Assembly (NCBI GenBank): GCA_037042185.1
Contig: JAXQJY010000030.1
Location: forward strand, 558,001-622,000
Source of the DNA: Sordariomycetes sp. S80-01Y
Taxonomy: Eukaryota; Ascomycota; Sordariomycetes
Direction of reading: 5' to 3'
DNA length: 64,000 bases
Under the pieces are notes generated by a model. It was not told the DNA's origin. It made no database searches and saw only the letters and a list, made by a program, of their open reading frames with translations. Position 1 is the first letter of the stretch; every line of letters starts with the position of its first letter. The position numbers and the translations under genes are program-made. Shown one piece after another: positions 22,549 to 34,978 of this stretch.

Positions 22549-25500
22549 ATGGAAGTATTTCTCCATAATGTGCCCCAAGATCTGTCTGATCAGAGCTTGC
22601 GGAAAGAGCTGGAGCCTTTCATGCGCGCTCTGAAGATCATCGACTGGCAATGTGACAAGCCACGGCGAAAGACCCAGGCTTGGGTTGCCTTCCTCAACGC
22701 CGAGGAGGGTGTTAAATTCTTACAGAAGCACGGGACCATAACCAGAACGACTCCTCGCCAATTTTCTGCTTCTGTCCTTGCTGTATCATCCACAGCCAGT
22801 ACCATGCCACATACGAGGCTGCGGGACAGAGACGTTGGTCAGTCGGGCGTGCAAGATTCAGTGCCCAAGCCACGGAACATTGATCGGCTTCGCATTGCCA
22901 ACAAGCCGGTTTCCGCTAAGAAGAGCACTCGCACGCTTAAAGACCACATGTTGGGCCATCTTAAGCACGAGCAACAGGAGCGGCTTCGTGTACCTCGGAG
23001 GAACCCAATGGCGCCAACTATCGAGGTTGCTGCAACAGCTGTCTTCTGCGGCGGCAACACGTTCAGTCAAGAGGACGAACAGCTGGTCTTCACCAGGCAG
23101 ACCTCACATCGTACACATATGACTATAAGTCTGACTGAGCGATCGATGAGCATTGTTGCAGAGAACAAGTTCCGCATGGACGTCAGGTCGGAATCGATCG
23201 TGGATTTCATCGCTCACAGCGCAAGCTGGACCCTTGTCCTCAGCGAGCCGCCCCGCTTCTTTGGTTTCATTAATCAAGGTATTGATAACTACACCAAGTG
23301 GGAGCGGCGCGGATCCTGCCCTTTGTGGGCAAACCATGAGAAATACGCCGGGGGGTGTCTCGTCTACCAATTCTGGATTCAGCATAAGGACATGGGTAAA
23401 CTGATGCAAACAATCAAAGATCGAGACCTCATCTCTGTTACGCAGGATCAACTACGGGTCGACCGAAGTCCCAAGCCAAACGTTGATGACTACTCGACTA
23501 GCATGGACGCTTTCGAGGCCAAGATTCACGCCAACCAGAAGATTGGCTTCCAACTGCCTTTCCCCACACTTTTCCAGATCCAAGCCTTAGTATGGAACAA
23601 CTACATCCAGCCGTCGAAGGCGATGATGATGATCGATCTGATGAGATTGGTAGCGAAAGAGCTGAAGAACAAGGGGGATCCTTTCCCCTTTACGGTTGAT
23701 GCGATGAAGAAGCTCTTTCAGGAAATCCCCTATCCGTTACCAGAAACTGTTCCTGTCAGCCTCGATCTGCGCACATTGGTGGAGAGAGTCATAAATGTAG
23801 ACCGAACCCTTCGTCGAGAGGATCCTACTCGCGACAAGCTGTACGGCGCGCCTCTTCCCGGTCACCAGGCGTGGGTGATGAAGGCCAACGTGACGCCCAC
23901 CCGGATCACGCTTAGCGGTCCGGAAGCTGAGAGCAAAAACCGCATCTTGCGAATGTTTCCAGGACACACTGACTACTTCCTGCGCGTGCTCTTCTGCGAC
24001 GATGACGGACAAGACCTGCCCCTCAACCCAAAGATATCGAATGAGAGGGTGTACGAACGATATAGACAGGTCTTAAGGGACGGGATCAAGGTCGCGGGCA
24101 GGCAATTCTCTTTTCTGGGCTTCTCGCACTCCTCCCTCCGATCACATTCAGCGTGGTTCATGGCGCCCTTCACCGATCACAACTACGAAAAGCAGAACTA
24201 CGACACCATCATACGATCACTAGGTGACTTTGCGCACATCAGGATCCCGGCAAAGTGCGCGGCGAGGATCGGCCAGGCTTTCAGCGAAACAGCGTACGCG
24301 GTTCCAATCTTCGCCAGGGACGTCCGCCACCGCTACATCCCCGACGTGAAGAGTGCTGACAGCGAACGCGTGTTCAGTGACGGCTGCGGCACGCTGTCCC
24401 TCGAAGCCATGAAGGAATTTTGGAGCCATCTGCCGGAGAGGTACAAGGCTGCCACATGCTTCCAGATCCGATGGGGCGGGACGAAGGGCATGCTGTCTCT
24501 TGACACCAGACTCAGAGGCAAAGAATTCTGCGTCCGCAAAGGATCGATGCTCAAGTTTCAGAGCGATGACTTGAAGGAGATTGGCATCTGCGACGGGGCA
24601 TCGCAGCCTCTGCGATTGATGCTGAACCGACAAATGATCAAGATTCTAGAGGACATGGGAACCACTGATGGGTGGTTCTTCAAGCTGCAGAATCGGGAGC
24701 TGGATATCTTGCGTGCAGTGACGGATCAGGCCATCAACACGAGCACTTTTATGCGACACCAGCTGATCGGCGCAAGCATGGGGTTTCCGCAATTCATCAA
24801 GCAGGTTTACCGCATGGGGATTGACTATCGTCGGGATACCTTCCTCAAGACCGTGGTCGAGCATGTTGTGTTGAGGGAGGTACGGCTGCTCAAGCACAAA
24901 GCCCGGATTCCTGTCTACAAAGGCGTAACACTGTTCGGCATCATGGACGAAACCGGTTTCATCGGCGAAGATGAGATATACATTACCTTTGACAAGTCTA
25001 ACAGGCAAATTAACCAGCCACCGCAGGAAGGGCCTGCAATCATCACCCGATCACCCGCCCTCCACCCGGGAGACATCAGGGTCGTCAAAATGGTGTCGCC
25101 ACCAGCGGATAGCCCGCTACGGCATTTGACAAACTGTGTGGTGTTCAGCCAGAAAGGGGACCGCGACCTCCCAAGTCAGCTCAGTGGAGGTGATCTAGAT
25201 GGCGACCTATATAACATCATTTGGGATACCGAGGCCTTGCCCTCAAGGATGTTCCAGCCAGCAGACTATCCCAGAGTTTCACCTCGGCCTCTAAGCAGAG
25301 AAGTAACTCGAGAGGATATTGCCGACTTCTTCATCAACTTCATGAAGACGGACGTCCTCGGGATGATCGCCACTCGGCACGTCATCCTGTCCGACGAACG
25401 AAAGGCTGGTACGTGCGATCCGGATTGCATTCGCCTGGCAAGCTTGCACTCAACAGCCGTCGATTCGTCCAAGACTGGCATCCCTGTGAACATCCGCGAC

Positions 25501-26360
25501 TTGCCTAGAGCACCCTTCACGCGTCCCGACTTGTAAGTTTCAAGTCTGATCTTCCCGCGTCGCACTTTTGACACCATTCTAGCCTGGCTCCTGTGCCGCC
25601 ATTGAAGACCTATGACACCGGTCAGATCGCGCATCTTGAGAGCCCAGAGCAGCACGACGAGGAAGACGCTTTCGCACCCGCCAAACACCGGTATCATCGC
25701 TCCAAGAAGATTCTCGGGAAGCTGTACCGCGCCGTGGACGAGAAGGAGATCTGGACGAAGCATATCTTCAAGACGGTGGACACCACCGGTCCCTCTATTT
25801 GGGACCAGCTCCTCGACCTGGTGCAACGCGAGATCTCCGACCTTGGCTTCGCCCTGCGTCCCGAGACCAGACACGAGAAAGCCTGGCACATCCGCAGCCT
25901 CTACGACACAACCGTCGCCGATAAGATGTGGGACTTCTCCGACAACCCGCGCAAGCCCCTGCGAGAGGTTGAAGTGTTCTGCGGCTTCGTCTTAAATAAC
26001 CGCGGCAGCCAAACACGCCGCCAGCGTGACACCTCGGCCAAGCTCAAGGACGAGACGGATCGAATCATGGCATGGATTGTTGGCATGATTCGCGAAGGGG
26101 GCGAGTCTGGGGGTAAGGAAGATGCCGTCGAGCTCTGCCTTGCCTGCGTGCAAGTAGGCTGTGTTGAGAACACAGAGGGCGTGGAAGCGTATTTTGGGTC
26201 TGGAGGCGTGCGCAGCTTCAAGGTTCTGGCCGCATGCTGTTTGCTAAAGGAGATGATGGGGCTGGCGAGTGCTACAGGGGGGGATAGTGGTGGAGGCTAC
26301 GTCGGCGTGGGTGGCAGGGCTCAGAGGAAGAGCTATTCGCTGCCGCTCCGAACACACTGA
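22549..26360 (+). CDS. RNA-dependent RNA polymerase of RNA silencing (Rdp1/SAD-1-like)
   Basis: Two exons, 22549..25532 and 25583..26360, give 1253 residues. The joint restores RPDFLAPVPP within the conserved C-terminal part. The N-terminus (about residues 1-80, MEVFLHNVPQDLSDQSLRKEL onward) looks like an RRM fold. The cellular RdRP domain follows, and its catalytic loop LSGGDLDGD carries the three metal-binding aspartates at residues 882, 884 and 886. Upstream landmarks include RIGQAFSET, CFQIRWGGTKGMLSLD and GVTLFGIMDETGFIGEDEIYI. The enzyme makes double-stranded RNA from single-stranded templates to feed Dicer. A DLDGD core with an N-terminal RRM is more typical of the Rdp1/SAD-1 branch than of QDE-1. 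It is intact by all motifs I can see. Confidence 0.95.
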
Positions 26361-26951
26361 GGCAAAGCCTAGGAAGAGAATCGTGATCCTCTTCGAGCAG
26401 ACCATCGCGGCTTGAGTGTTTTCCCAACAGAAGTCCGAATCGCAATGGTCACGGTAAAAAGAAATCCAAGGATGGGCTTGCGAGGTTGAGGGCCTGAAGG
26501 TGAATTTGAAACCGTGGCTTCCATGTCATGTAGTTCTAGTGAGGGCTGAAGGTGTGCAACCTTTGGTGCTGAGTATCTCCTTTCAACACAAATTGCAATT
26601 CAACTTTGTAACTATGACGAACGTTTCTGTTTCTTCAAAGACTCGAGTCGATGACGAGTAGTAAGATAACAGTCGGCGTAGCATGGGCTCATCCGTCTCC
26701 TGACGTGTTTCTTTTTCAATTTGCTGTATGTGGTTCAACAGCAATCGGCAATTAAGGCACAATCACGAGCCCAACAAACTATGCAACTGATGTTCACCAG
26801 CAAATAGGGCCAAGCATTTTCTCGAGACAGGTTGTGAGAATGATGTATTAAAACAGAAGAAATTGTGCGATATCAAAACAGTGCTGAGCAGGTAACTTTT
26901 AGCTCTGATCCGCCAATGCTTTTGCCCCTCCATAAGCTCCCCCACAGGCAC
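26361..26951. other. Intergenic between convergent genes
   Basis: 3' flanks of the RdRP gene and of the minus-strand gene at 26952. Nothing else seen. Confidence 0.65.
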
Positions 26952-27761
26952 CTAGGAATCGCTCCTCATCTGATGCCTCTTAGTCGGCGTGTCAGCATGG
27001 TTGCTGTGAATCCTCGTATCGCCAAACTTCTTCTCCTCGTTGGCCACCTGCCCACTTGCTTTCCCGCCCTGTCCAAACGCCCCTTGCAGTCGCTGGCTCA
27101 AGCTCGTTCCCTGCGTAGCCGTGGTGTCGCTGTTGGGACGGTAGTCATCCTGCGAGGTAGGATAGGTTCGGCTGCGGACTTTGTAGTCGCTGGATTCGAA
27201 GCCAGGAGATTCTTTGCTGGTCGATCCGCTCGAGCGGGATGGAGAGTCGGCAGATGCAGACGAAGACGAGGCACCGTTCGGATTCTCGCCAGCAGCCGAT
27301 GAGGATCCTGAGTCAGACTTTGCGGAAAGCTTGTCAGATCCGCCCGAGCCAGCTGAGCTCATTGCGCCGTTGACATCACCCTTCGTCTCCTGCTTCGCCG
27401 ACATATCCACCGCCCTGACGTTGGAGTTACCGCCGCCATATCCTCCTCCAACACCGCCAGCGGGCAGCTTGTCCTTGGGAGCAGTGGTCTGAGTGTCGCG
27501 CTCAACATCGCCGGTGCCGGGCTGGATACCAGAACCGGGCTGGCCCGTTTCGTGGCCGCCGGACATGGCATTGCCACCGACGCCGGCGCCGCTGAGGGCT
27601 TCCTTGTCGCGCTTCTGACGAGTGCGCTCTGCTTGACCTCCTTTCGAAGGGTTCGCGGAGGGCTCGCGGTAGTAGAAGTAGCCTCCTACGAGGCTGGTGG
27701 CTGCAATCGTAGGGATGGTGAGTCGGGCGAACGACTTGTTGGCGTATCTGGGCTTGAACAT
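26952..27761 (-). CDS. Uncharacterised low-complexity protein with N-terminal membrane anchor
   Basis: An intronless frame of 269 residues starts MFKPRYANKSFARL. A basic N-terminus and one hydrophobic segment (about residues 15-31, ending GGYFYYRE) resemble a mitochondrial or membrane anchor. The rest is hydrophilic and rich in Gly, Ser, Asp and Lys, with a glycine cluster (GGVGGGYGGG) near residue 105 and serine tracts near 150-180. It has no catalytic motif. I do not recognise a named family, although proteins of this general make-up are common in filamentous fungi. The even coding quality and long single frame support a real gene. Function unknown. Confidence 0.72.
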   Translation of the reverse strand: MFKPRYANKSFARLTIPTIAATSLVGGYFYYREPSANPSKGGQAERTRQKRDKEALSGAGVGGNAMSGGHETGQPGSGIQPGTGDVERDTQTTAPKDKLPAGGVGGGYGGGNSNVRAVDMSAKQETKGDVNGAMSSAGSGGSDKLSAKSDSGSSSAAGENPNGASSSSASADSPSRSSGSTSKESPGFESSDYKVRSRTYPTSQDDYRPNSDTTATQGTSLSQRLQGAFGQGGKASGQVANEEKKFGDTRIHSNHADTPTKRHQMRSDS

Positions 27762-29326
27762 GATGGCGGTAGTCCTGGTGTGTTGTGCTGTGTTGTGCTG
27801 TCTGGTGCTCTTGCTTTCTGTGTAATTATTGTAAGGTGGTTCAGATGCAGAAAGCCAACATTATCTTGAGCAAAAGCAAATGACCGATATGAGCCCCTGG
27901 CGATTTTGTTCGCCGTGCATCGATGATGGCCGACTGGTCTCTCATCATGACATGTCGATGATGACATTGACTCTGACAGCGGTCCACAAGTTACCCCTAC
28001 GGAAGCTATTTTCAGGGGACGAGACCAATTGACGCCTGTAGCATGCGCCACGGGCTCTGGAATAAGAAGAGTGCCCCCAGATATTGAGTATCGATGATGG
28101 CATTCTGTCGATAGGGTCTGCGTCTAGCGTTGATGCGGTGCCGCTCATCGTTCGCCGCGATCGAGACACGGGTGGTTGGTGGACGTTCGATCGCCGCCTT
28201 CTGAGACAGCCTGGCAGGTTCCTGGATTGGAAGACAAAGGAATTCGAGAAGTTGATAGATGCCTCGACTTGTTTGGAAATCCTCCCAATTTCTGTTGTCC
28301 TGCAGATGGGTGGTCGAGGCACCCTGATCATCTCGGCCATGCGGATGCGGCTCGCGCTGTCAACCGCCGCAACGGAAGTATGCGAGGGCGATGCCCAACT
28401 TTGCGGAGTTTAGCGCCAACTTCAGAAGACCCTTGCATCTTCGCATCTTGAGTCGCGGATCACGTTTCCTTACCGTCATCCCGCTTAGAGTCCTTGTAAG
28501 GTCCCGGTTGTCGGACGTTGGCGGCGCCAGCGGGGTCGCGATGCCACTAACAAACGCGGGCAATGAGAATAGTAGCGTCGCCAAACCGCTGTCGCGTGAC
28601 TTGAGCTCACGTATGGCACGACTCTTCGGCTCTAGTTCCGGGAATAATGACATGCTGCGCTGTCAGTGTTGTCTCGCTAGAGTGACGAGCCAATACATTC
28701 GGCTGGTCCTACATCCGCGAATCATGTTGTTATGTCCGGGGTAACCCTCAATCCAGAGCCATCGGGGCATGCAACGCACCTCCGGCACTTGTTGCATTAA
28801 TCCCAATTCAGACTCCCGCGTGCCTAGCTAGCAGCCATATTTTCTTAGTGGTTCGGTCTGATGGAGGGCTCCGGGCTTCGGGGTGCTGCGTCTCGCCGTG
28901 CCCACGGAGTCGAGACCTCAGTCTCGTGAGACAAAACGCGGGGAAGCTCTCAAAGCTGAACAAAGTAAGGCGCAGAGCCATTGGGCTGTTCGATTGGGCG
29001 ATCTATCGACGGCTCGTCGTAGATCCGGCTAGCGTTGACAATAGAAATCGGATATACGGGAGATGATCCTCTCATCAAGCCTCGGATGCTGTTCACAGCG
29101 TAGCATCCCCAAGCATGATGGTGTTGTCCCGCCTTCTAGTCGAGCGCGTCCGGACCAAGGGATGGAGAGGTTGCTCTTTTGAAAGACCGGTTCAAGCGGA
29201 ACTGGACTGGTCCGCGCGGTCAGGTTATAATGAGGTTACCCCCGTTCGCATGGGAGGCGGTGTCTCTCTTCCATAGGTCTAGGTGAAAGTCCTCTCATAC
29301 CAACACTGATCGTTCAAAAACCAAAA
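27762..29326. other. Intergenic; promoters of two divergent genes
   Basis: No gene supported. A GTGTTGTGCT near-repeat lies at about 27778-27800. A TATA-like TTATAAT at 29225-29231 is about 100 bp before the acetate-carrier start. Confidence 0.55.
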
Positions 29327-30454
29327 ATGGCGACCTACGAACCAACCCACAACCACTCAGCTGAGAAGATGGAGGAAGCCCACAGCTCAGGTACCAATGG
29401 CGTTAATGGAGCCTACAACCCGGGCCGCGCGGGCTCGGGTCTGGGCTCAGAAGACGAGGCATTGGCGACCATGAACCGGCTCCGTTCGGCGCAAAGCGTG
29501 TCGATGAGCCCCGAAATGTTCGAAAAGCTGTACCTGTCTCCTCCCAGTAACGTCAAGGGGCAGCTGCGCAAGACCTTTGGTAATCCAACCCCAATGTAAG
29601 AGTCCAATGCCCCCGAGGTGTGGGAGCTCGTGCTAATCAGGGTGTAGTGCACTCGTCGGTTTCCTCCTGGCCTTGACGCCGTTGTCTTGCGATTTAATGG
29701 GGTGGCGAGGATCCGGCGGAACCGGTGCTGCTACTGTGTAGGTCTATAACGTTCCCGAAACTTCCTAGTTGCTGGGCTGACAGTGTGGAAGGGGCACATA
29801 CTTCTTCATGGGTGGCTTGCTTATGTTTACTGGCGGTGTCCTCGAATGGGTTCTCGGCAACACTTTTGCATCCGTGGTATTCTCAACTTTCGGTAGCTTC
29901 TGGCTTTCATTCGGTGGGACACTTGTCCCTTCTTTCAATGCTTACGGGGCATATGCGTCGCCAAACGAGGCCGCCGCCACTGGTCTGGCCGCCCAGGGGT
30001 TCAATGCCAGTCTTGGTAGGTACAATCATGACTCGATCGCGACCGACGAGGGCTAACAGTCTAAGGCTTCTGGTTGCTTTTCATGGGCCTCATCTGCCTC
30101 ATCTTCCTCGTCTGCGCCACCAGGACGAACGCAGTCTTCGTACTCATCTTCTTCAGTCTCGTGCTCACCTTCTCCCTGCTCACGGGTACGTACTGGGCTC
30201 TGGCCGATGACTATGTGGGCAACGCAGCTATTGCCAAACGTTGCCGAGTGGTGAGCATTATTATCTTTCTGGCACGTCTATCTCGCTGACCACAATAGGG
30301 CGCGGGTGCATGCGCCTTCGTAACGTCCATGGCGGGCTGGTACCTTCTGACGTCCATCATGCTCGCCGTCGTCGACTTTCCTATCCAGCTTCCCGTCGGC
30401 GACTTGACTGGAATTGTCAAGGGTCACAGCGAGAGGGCCGCGGCCCGTAAATAG
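29327..30454 (+). CDS. Gpr1/Fun34/YaaH-family acetate transporter
   Basis: Five exons, 29327..29595, 29648..29735, 29784..30015, 30066..30250 and 30299..30454, give 309 residues. The first joint restores NPTPIALVGFLL, the family signature (NPxPLGL type) at the start of the first membrane span. Next come MGGLLMFTGGVLEWVLGNTF, FGSFWLSFGG and four more hydrophobic spans, for about six in total, typical of the family. The hydrophilic N-terminus has about 85 residues and the C-terminus is short and basic. Members move acetate or related small carboxylates across the plasma membrane, and some also act in ammonia or acetate signalling. The second intron uses a GTGTAG donor, the only choice I found that keeps frame. 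Family assignment is firm; the cargo is inferred. Confidence 0.9.
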
Positions 30455-32794
30455 AACAAGGTGTAATACGGCTCATTGTGGGGTAACGTTGGCACTGGTG
30501 ACGGAGAGGGGCTGAATTGCCTATGGCGGTTGCCAAATGATAATATTGCGAAAGAATTCGAAATAGGTTGATGCCCTTTTACAATAATAGTATTATCTGT
30601 TTTCAATGCTCAACTAGACTCTGGTTGCCGAAATGGGCATTTGGCTCAGAGCAATTGCATATACGTCGGGCTAATTGGTTCTTATCCAAAGATAGCTGCG
30701 CATCCAGACTAAGGAATGTCGAACTATAATAGCTGGTTATCTGGGGAAAAAGCCAAGCTGTGCCCAAGTCGAGTTCTGTCAGAGTTAATCTCGCTTGAGT
30801 TGCATCTTCGATGTCATGACGACATTGAATCAATAGTTTTCGAAGGATCCGAAGACTTTCATGGTGCCCTGACAGCCAAGCGACCCCAGCACGCTTTCAG
30901 CTTGAATCGTGGGAGAACCAGGGTGCTGGAACAGGCACCGCCCGTGCGCCTGTGCTGAACCAGAGCCACGGTCGTGGAATTCAACCTTGCCAATTATCTT
31001 GGCTGTTGACGTTGAACATTTTCCAACAGACTTCGCTGTAGTTCTGTTCCTCCCAGGCGACGATCGTGGATTCAGTCTAGCAACAATGGGATGCGGCGAC
31101 ACCGTGGACACCACGAGGTTTCTCGAGGAAACTCGGTAAATACCTCGCCACAGTTGCAGACCCTTTACAGGTCATTGAGCCCCAGCCGTGGCTGATCAGC
31201 ATCGAAAGCTTAGCCCTGTTAGAGATGGTGAAGTCGACGAGTATCTCGGGCTACCCCCGCTTCCCGTACTTCACAGCCGTTGCTAAGCCGCCATCTTGCC
31301 TTCTTCATTGGGGATCTTCACCCGCTCTCGTGAGATGCCGCATTTTGCGCTGCAACTGCGAGAGACCATACCAAAAATGCTCCTCGCGGTCTTCTAGCGG
31401 ATGGCAAAGATCAGCGGGGTCGGAGGAGTCGACGGCGTGCTTTGCCACCGGCAAAGGATTCCGCCTCGCTGGTCTCACCGAAGCGCGTAGGATCCCTCGG
31501 TTGTCCAAACCATAATGACCTGTAAATGACAAGGAACAGAAGTCTCTTTTCGTAGACGTTGGCATGTTTTTTTGCGTCTGCCGGAACGTGATTCATGCAT
31601 CATCGGCAATGGGTGTAAGGCTATTGGGGGCGCTTCGGAACGGAAGCTTGAGATCTAACCCTGCGAATAATCAGCCACCGGCAGAGTGAGCCGTGATAGG
31701 GGGGGGAAAGGGGGCGACGTGGGCGTTTTCAGGCGCTGGCCGGCCAATGGCTCGTGGCTTCGAGTTCGGCGCCGAGGGGACGGATGACAGGGGTTGCAAC
31801 GGCCGAGATGCCCGGCCCTTGGTGGACTTGGCGTGTCCTCGGCTCAAAACGCTGCTGTTGTAGCTTTGAATTCGATCTTTAAGGGACAAAGGAACACAGG
31901 CGCGATAGACATGTGGCAGCAGCTCAAGTTTGGGGCGGAGTGGTGGACATGGAACGGCTGCTCAAGCTGCTGTAAGTGCCAGTGATACTTGGCCCAGGAA
32001 CTCCCATGCGCTGCGTCATCAAACAAATCTAGGGCCTTGAAACCTTGAAAAGGAAACATCGTCGTCATTGTTCCGCTCGACTGCCGCCAGCACAGATCAT
32101 TTCGAGTTCTGTACGGCCGCAACGTCGAAAGGGCTGCGTAACTCGACACGCAAAGCTCGATGCTGCGACTCATTCGCAGCCTAGGATCGGCGCTGTCCCT
32201 TTGCAGGTGCACCACCCGCCAGAGCCAGAGCCGGCGCAAGACCCCGCGTTGCCCAGCAGATCTCTTGCTATTTGGGAGACGTTATCGCTCGGTCGGACAA
32301 GCACCCGCTTCGCCTCGACAATTGACGTGTTGATGCGCCAGATCTTCGACCGACCCCTCAGGCAATGCATCGCACTGTGATACCAGCTTGCAAATGGTCC
32401 AGAGACTGGATGATGGGAGCCATAACCCTCTCCTTCGCGGTTGCCCTCAATGATCGGGAGCAGGAATCTCAAAGTTGAAGAGAACGCCCAGGCAAGAAAC
32501 AAGCTCTGTGGATGGGACCCTCGTGCCGCAAACCCCTGCAACTCCATCGATAGGGCCGCCCCCCTGGTCCGCTTGGCTGTGCCGCTTGGGACGCGACAGG
32601 GGCACTCGTCCGGGAATTGGTCAGTTCTAAAGATGGAGGCGAACGAGGAACTTCCTCCTTCGCGGTTCCTGGCATAAATATCATGGCATCCCCCTAAATA
32701 AACGTTTGCCCCGAGAGAAGTCAGTGGCGACTGTAACTTTTCCTTCCTTGCATCTGACTTTTCTCAACATCATCTGCTAGCGAGGCCCTACAGG
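30455..32794. other. Intergenic, no gene seen
   Basis: Only short domain-free frames on both strands. A TATA-like CATAAATA at 32673-32680 is about 115 bp before the S28 peptidase start. Confidence 0.55.
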
Positions 32795-34590
32795 ATGAAG
32801 CTGGGTCTCTTGTCAGCTGGGTTGGCTTTTGCCACCTCGGCTGCTGGGTTGGCACCTAGCCAGCTTCAGCATCTTGGACGCGTGTCGAGGAATCTTGACA
32901 GGCGACAGCTTGATGGCGGTGCTACTGATGAGTCCCTGAGCACTTTTGAGAAGCTCGAGCAGAAGGCTCTTGCTGGCGAAGGTGTCTTCCAGCAGCTCAT
33001 TGACCACAGTGACCCTGACAGGGGCACCTTTGGCATGCGTTACTGGTGGAATGCCGAGCATTGGTCTGAGGGCGGTCCTGTCGTCATCTTCACTCCGGGA
33101 GAGCAGCATGCCGATGGCTTTAACGCCTGGTTGAGCAACGCTACGATCATCGGGTTGTTGGCCGAAGCGGTCGGCGGTGCCTCCATCGTCTACGAGCACC
33201 GCTACTACGGAGAGTCTTCTCCCTACGAAAACCAGACCATCGAAAATCTCATGCCTCTTACCATCGAGAACGTTCTCAAAGATGGTACGCACTTCGCCAA
33301 AGAGGTTGAGCTCCCCTTCGACCCCAAGGACACTTCCGATCCCAGCAAAGCCCCCTGGGTCTACAGCGGCGGCTCCTACTCCGGTGCCATCGTATCGTGG
33401 ACTGCCACTGTTGAGCCGGGTACCTTCTGGGCTTACCACGCCTCAAGTGCCATTGTCGAGGCCATCGAGAACTTCTGGTTCTACTGGAAACCCACCGCCG
33501 CGGGACTGCAGCCCAACTGCACCACCGACATCGAGAAGACCATTGCCTACATGGACAACATTCTGTTCAATGGCTCTGACGAAGAGAAGCTTGAGCTCAA
33601 GACACGGTTCGGTCTGGAGGACGTCAAGCGCGACGATGACTTCATGATCGCCCTCTACCTTGGTCCCGTCCTCTGGTTGACGCACACTTTCTACTCCGGC
33701 TACGCCCCCGTCTTTGAGTTCTGTGATTTTGTCGAGGTAAGCATCGTCTCCTGCACGACCCATGTTGTCTTGCTCCCGGGCTACTTCGGCCTTGACCTTT
33801 CAGTGCTAACAAACGTCCCCGCAGAACCGCTGGCCTAACGCCACTGAGCCTCAGCCCGGAGCCGAAGGTGTCGGCACCGAGAAGGCTGTTGCTGGCTATG
33901 CGAAGTGGGTCAGGGAGCGCGCTACTCCCGGATGTAAGTCTATGCCTTCAAACTATTATCTTCATACAATACTGACCACGGGCAGATTGTGCCTCTTTCG
34001 GGTACCCTGAGTGGAGCGCGCTCAATGAGACAGCCTGCTTCCGCAGCGACCTCCCCGATTCTCCTCACTGGCAGGATACTTCCGTCCGCAACCCCTCGCT
34101 CCGTCAGTACATGTGGTCGCTCTGCCGCGAGCCCCTGAAGTGGTGGTTCGCCGGGCCTCCGGAGGGGGAAGAGCCCCTCCTCATCTCGCGCAAGGTCGGC
34201 TGGGACACCTACTGGGAGAACCAATGCTCGCTCTTCTTCCCAGATGAGCCAGGCTTCACCATCATGACCAACAAGACCGTCGAAGACTTCAACGAGTGGA
34301 CGGGCGGCTGGTCGACCACCGATACGCCCCGCATTGTCCGCTCGGATGGTGAATTCGACCCCTGGCGCCAGGCCTCTCTCGCGAGCACCCATCGCCCTGG
34401 TGGTCCGTGGGAAGGCACGGATGAGCTGCCGCACTACATCATCAAGGATGGTATTCACACAAATGACTTCATCGTTGCGAACGCAAGGGCCAGCGAGGAC
34501 GTCAAGAGAGTCATGGATGCCGAGATCAAGAAGCTCAGCGAGTGGGTCGAGGAGTTCTATGATCAGAATGGCGGCAGGCCCAAGGTTTAG
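32795..34590 (+). CDS. Secreted serine peptidase, family S28 (prolyl carboxypeptidase-like)
   Basis: Three exons, 32795..33736, 33825..33933 and 33986..34590, give 551 residues. A signal peptide (about residues 1-18) and a probable propeptide precede the peptidase domain, which starts near GVFQQLIDHSDPDRGTFGMR. The nucleophile motif GGSYSG contains Ser194; the Asp is in DGEFDPW and the His in GIHTNDF near the C-terminus, so the triad looks complete. The HRYYGES loop is also typical. Enzymes of this family cleave residues next to proline and work outside the cell or in the vacuole, mostly at acid pH. Several N-glycosylation sequons (NAT, NQT, NCT, NGS) agree with secretion. The neighbouring genes also code for hydrolases or uptake carriers. 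Confidence 0.93.
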
Positions 34591-34978
34591 GATTGCGGAG
34601 CCGGCTGGCTGGCTATGGCGTTGTAGGCGTTCTGGTAGAAGCTGTCGTTGATTATGGTCTATTTTACTACCTCGTCCGTAAACCCATTATGACACCACTC
34701 TTTATGACACCATATAATGCACTTCCTATTAACCCATGAGTGTGGCGCCTGCGGCCTCGAAGACCGAGCCGCTTGAGGGGCATGATGTGAGAAAGTCATT
34801 CCTCTTTTGTCCTACTGCCGTCCACAACGTTGTCACATGTCGATCGCTGCCCCCTAATGCTTTCCCATCTGATTCTCATTTTCAGCCAACGCAGTCCGCA
34901 TGGTACTTGGCATGTGTTATCACAGGCCGTCAATCCAATGCCTCTAGATCCTGCAATTTCAAACCACACAAGCATGAT
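34591..34978. other. Intergenic between convergent genes
   Basis: 3' flanks of the S28 gene and the minus-strand MFS gene; nothing else seen. Confidence 0.65.
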
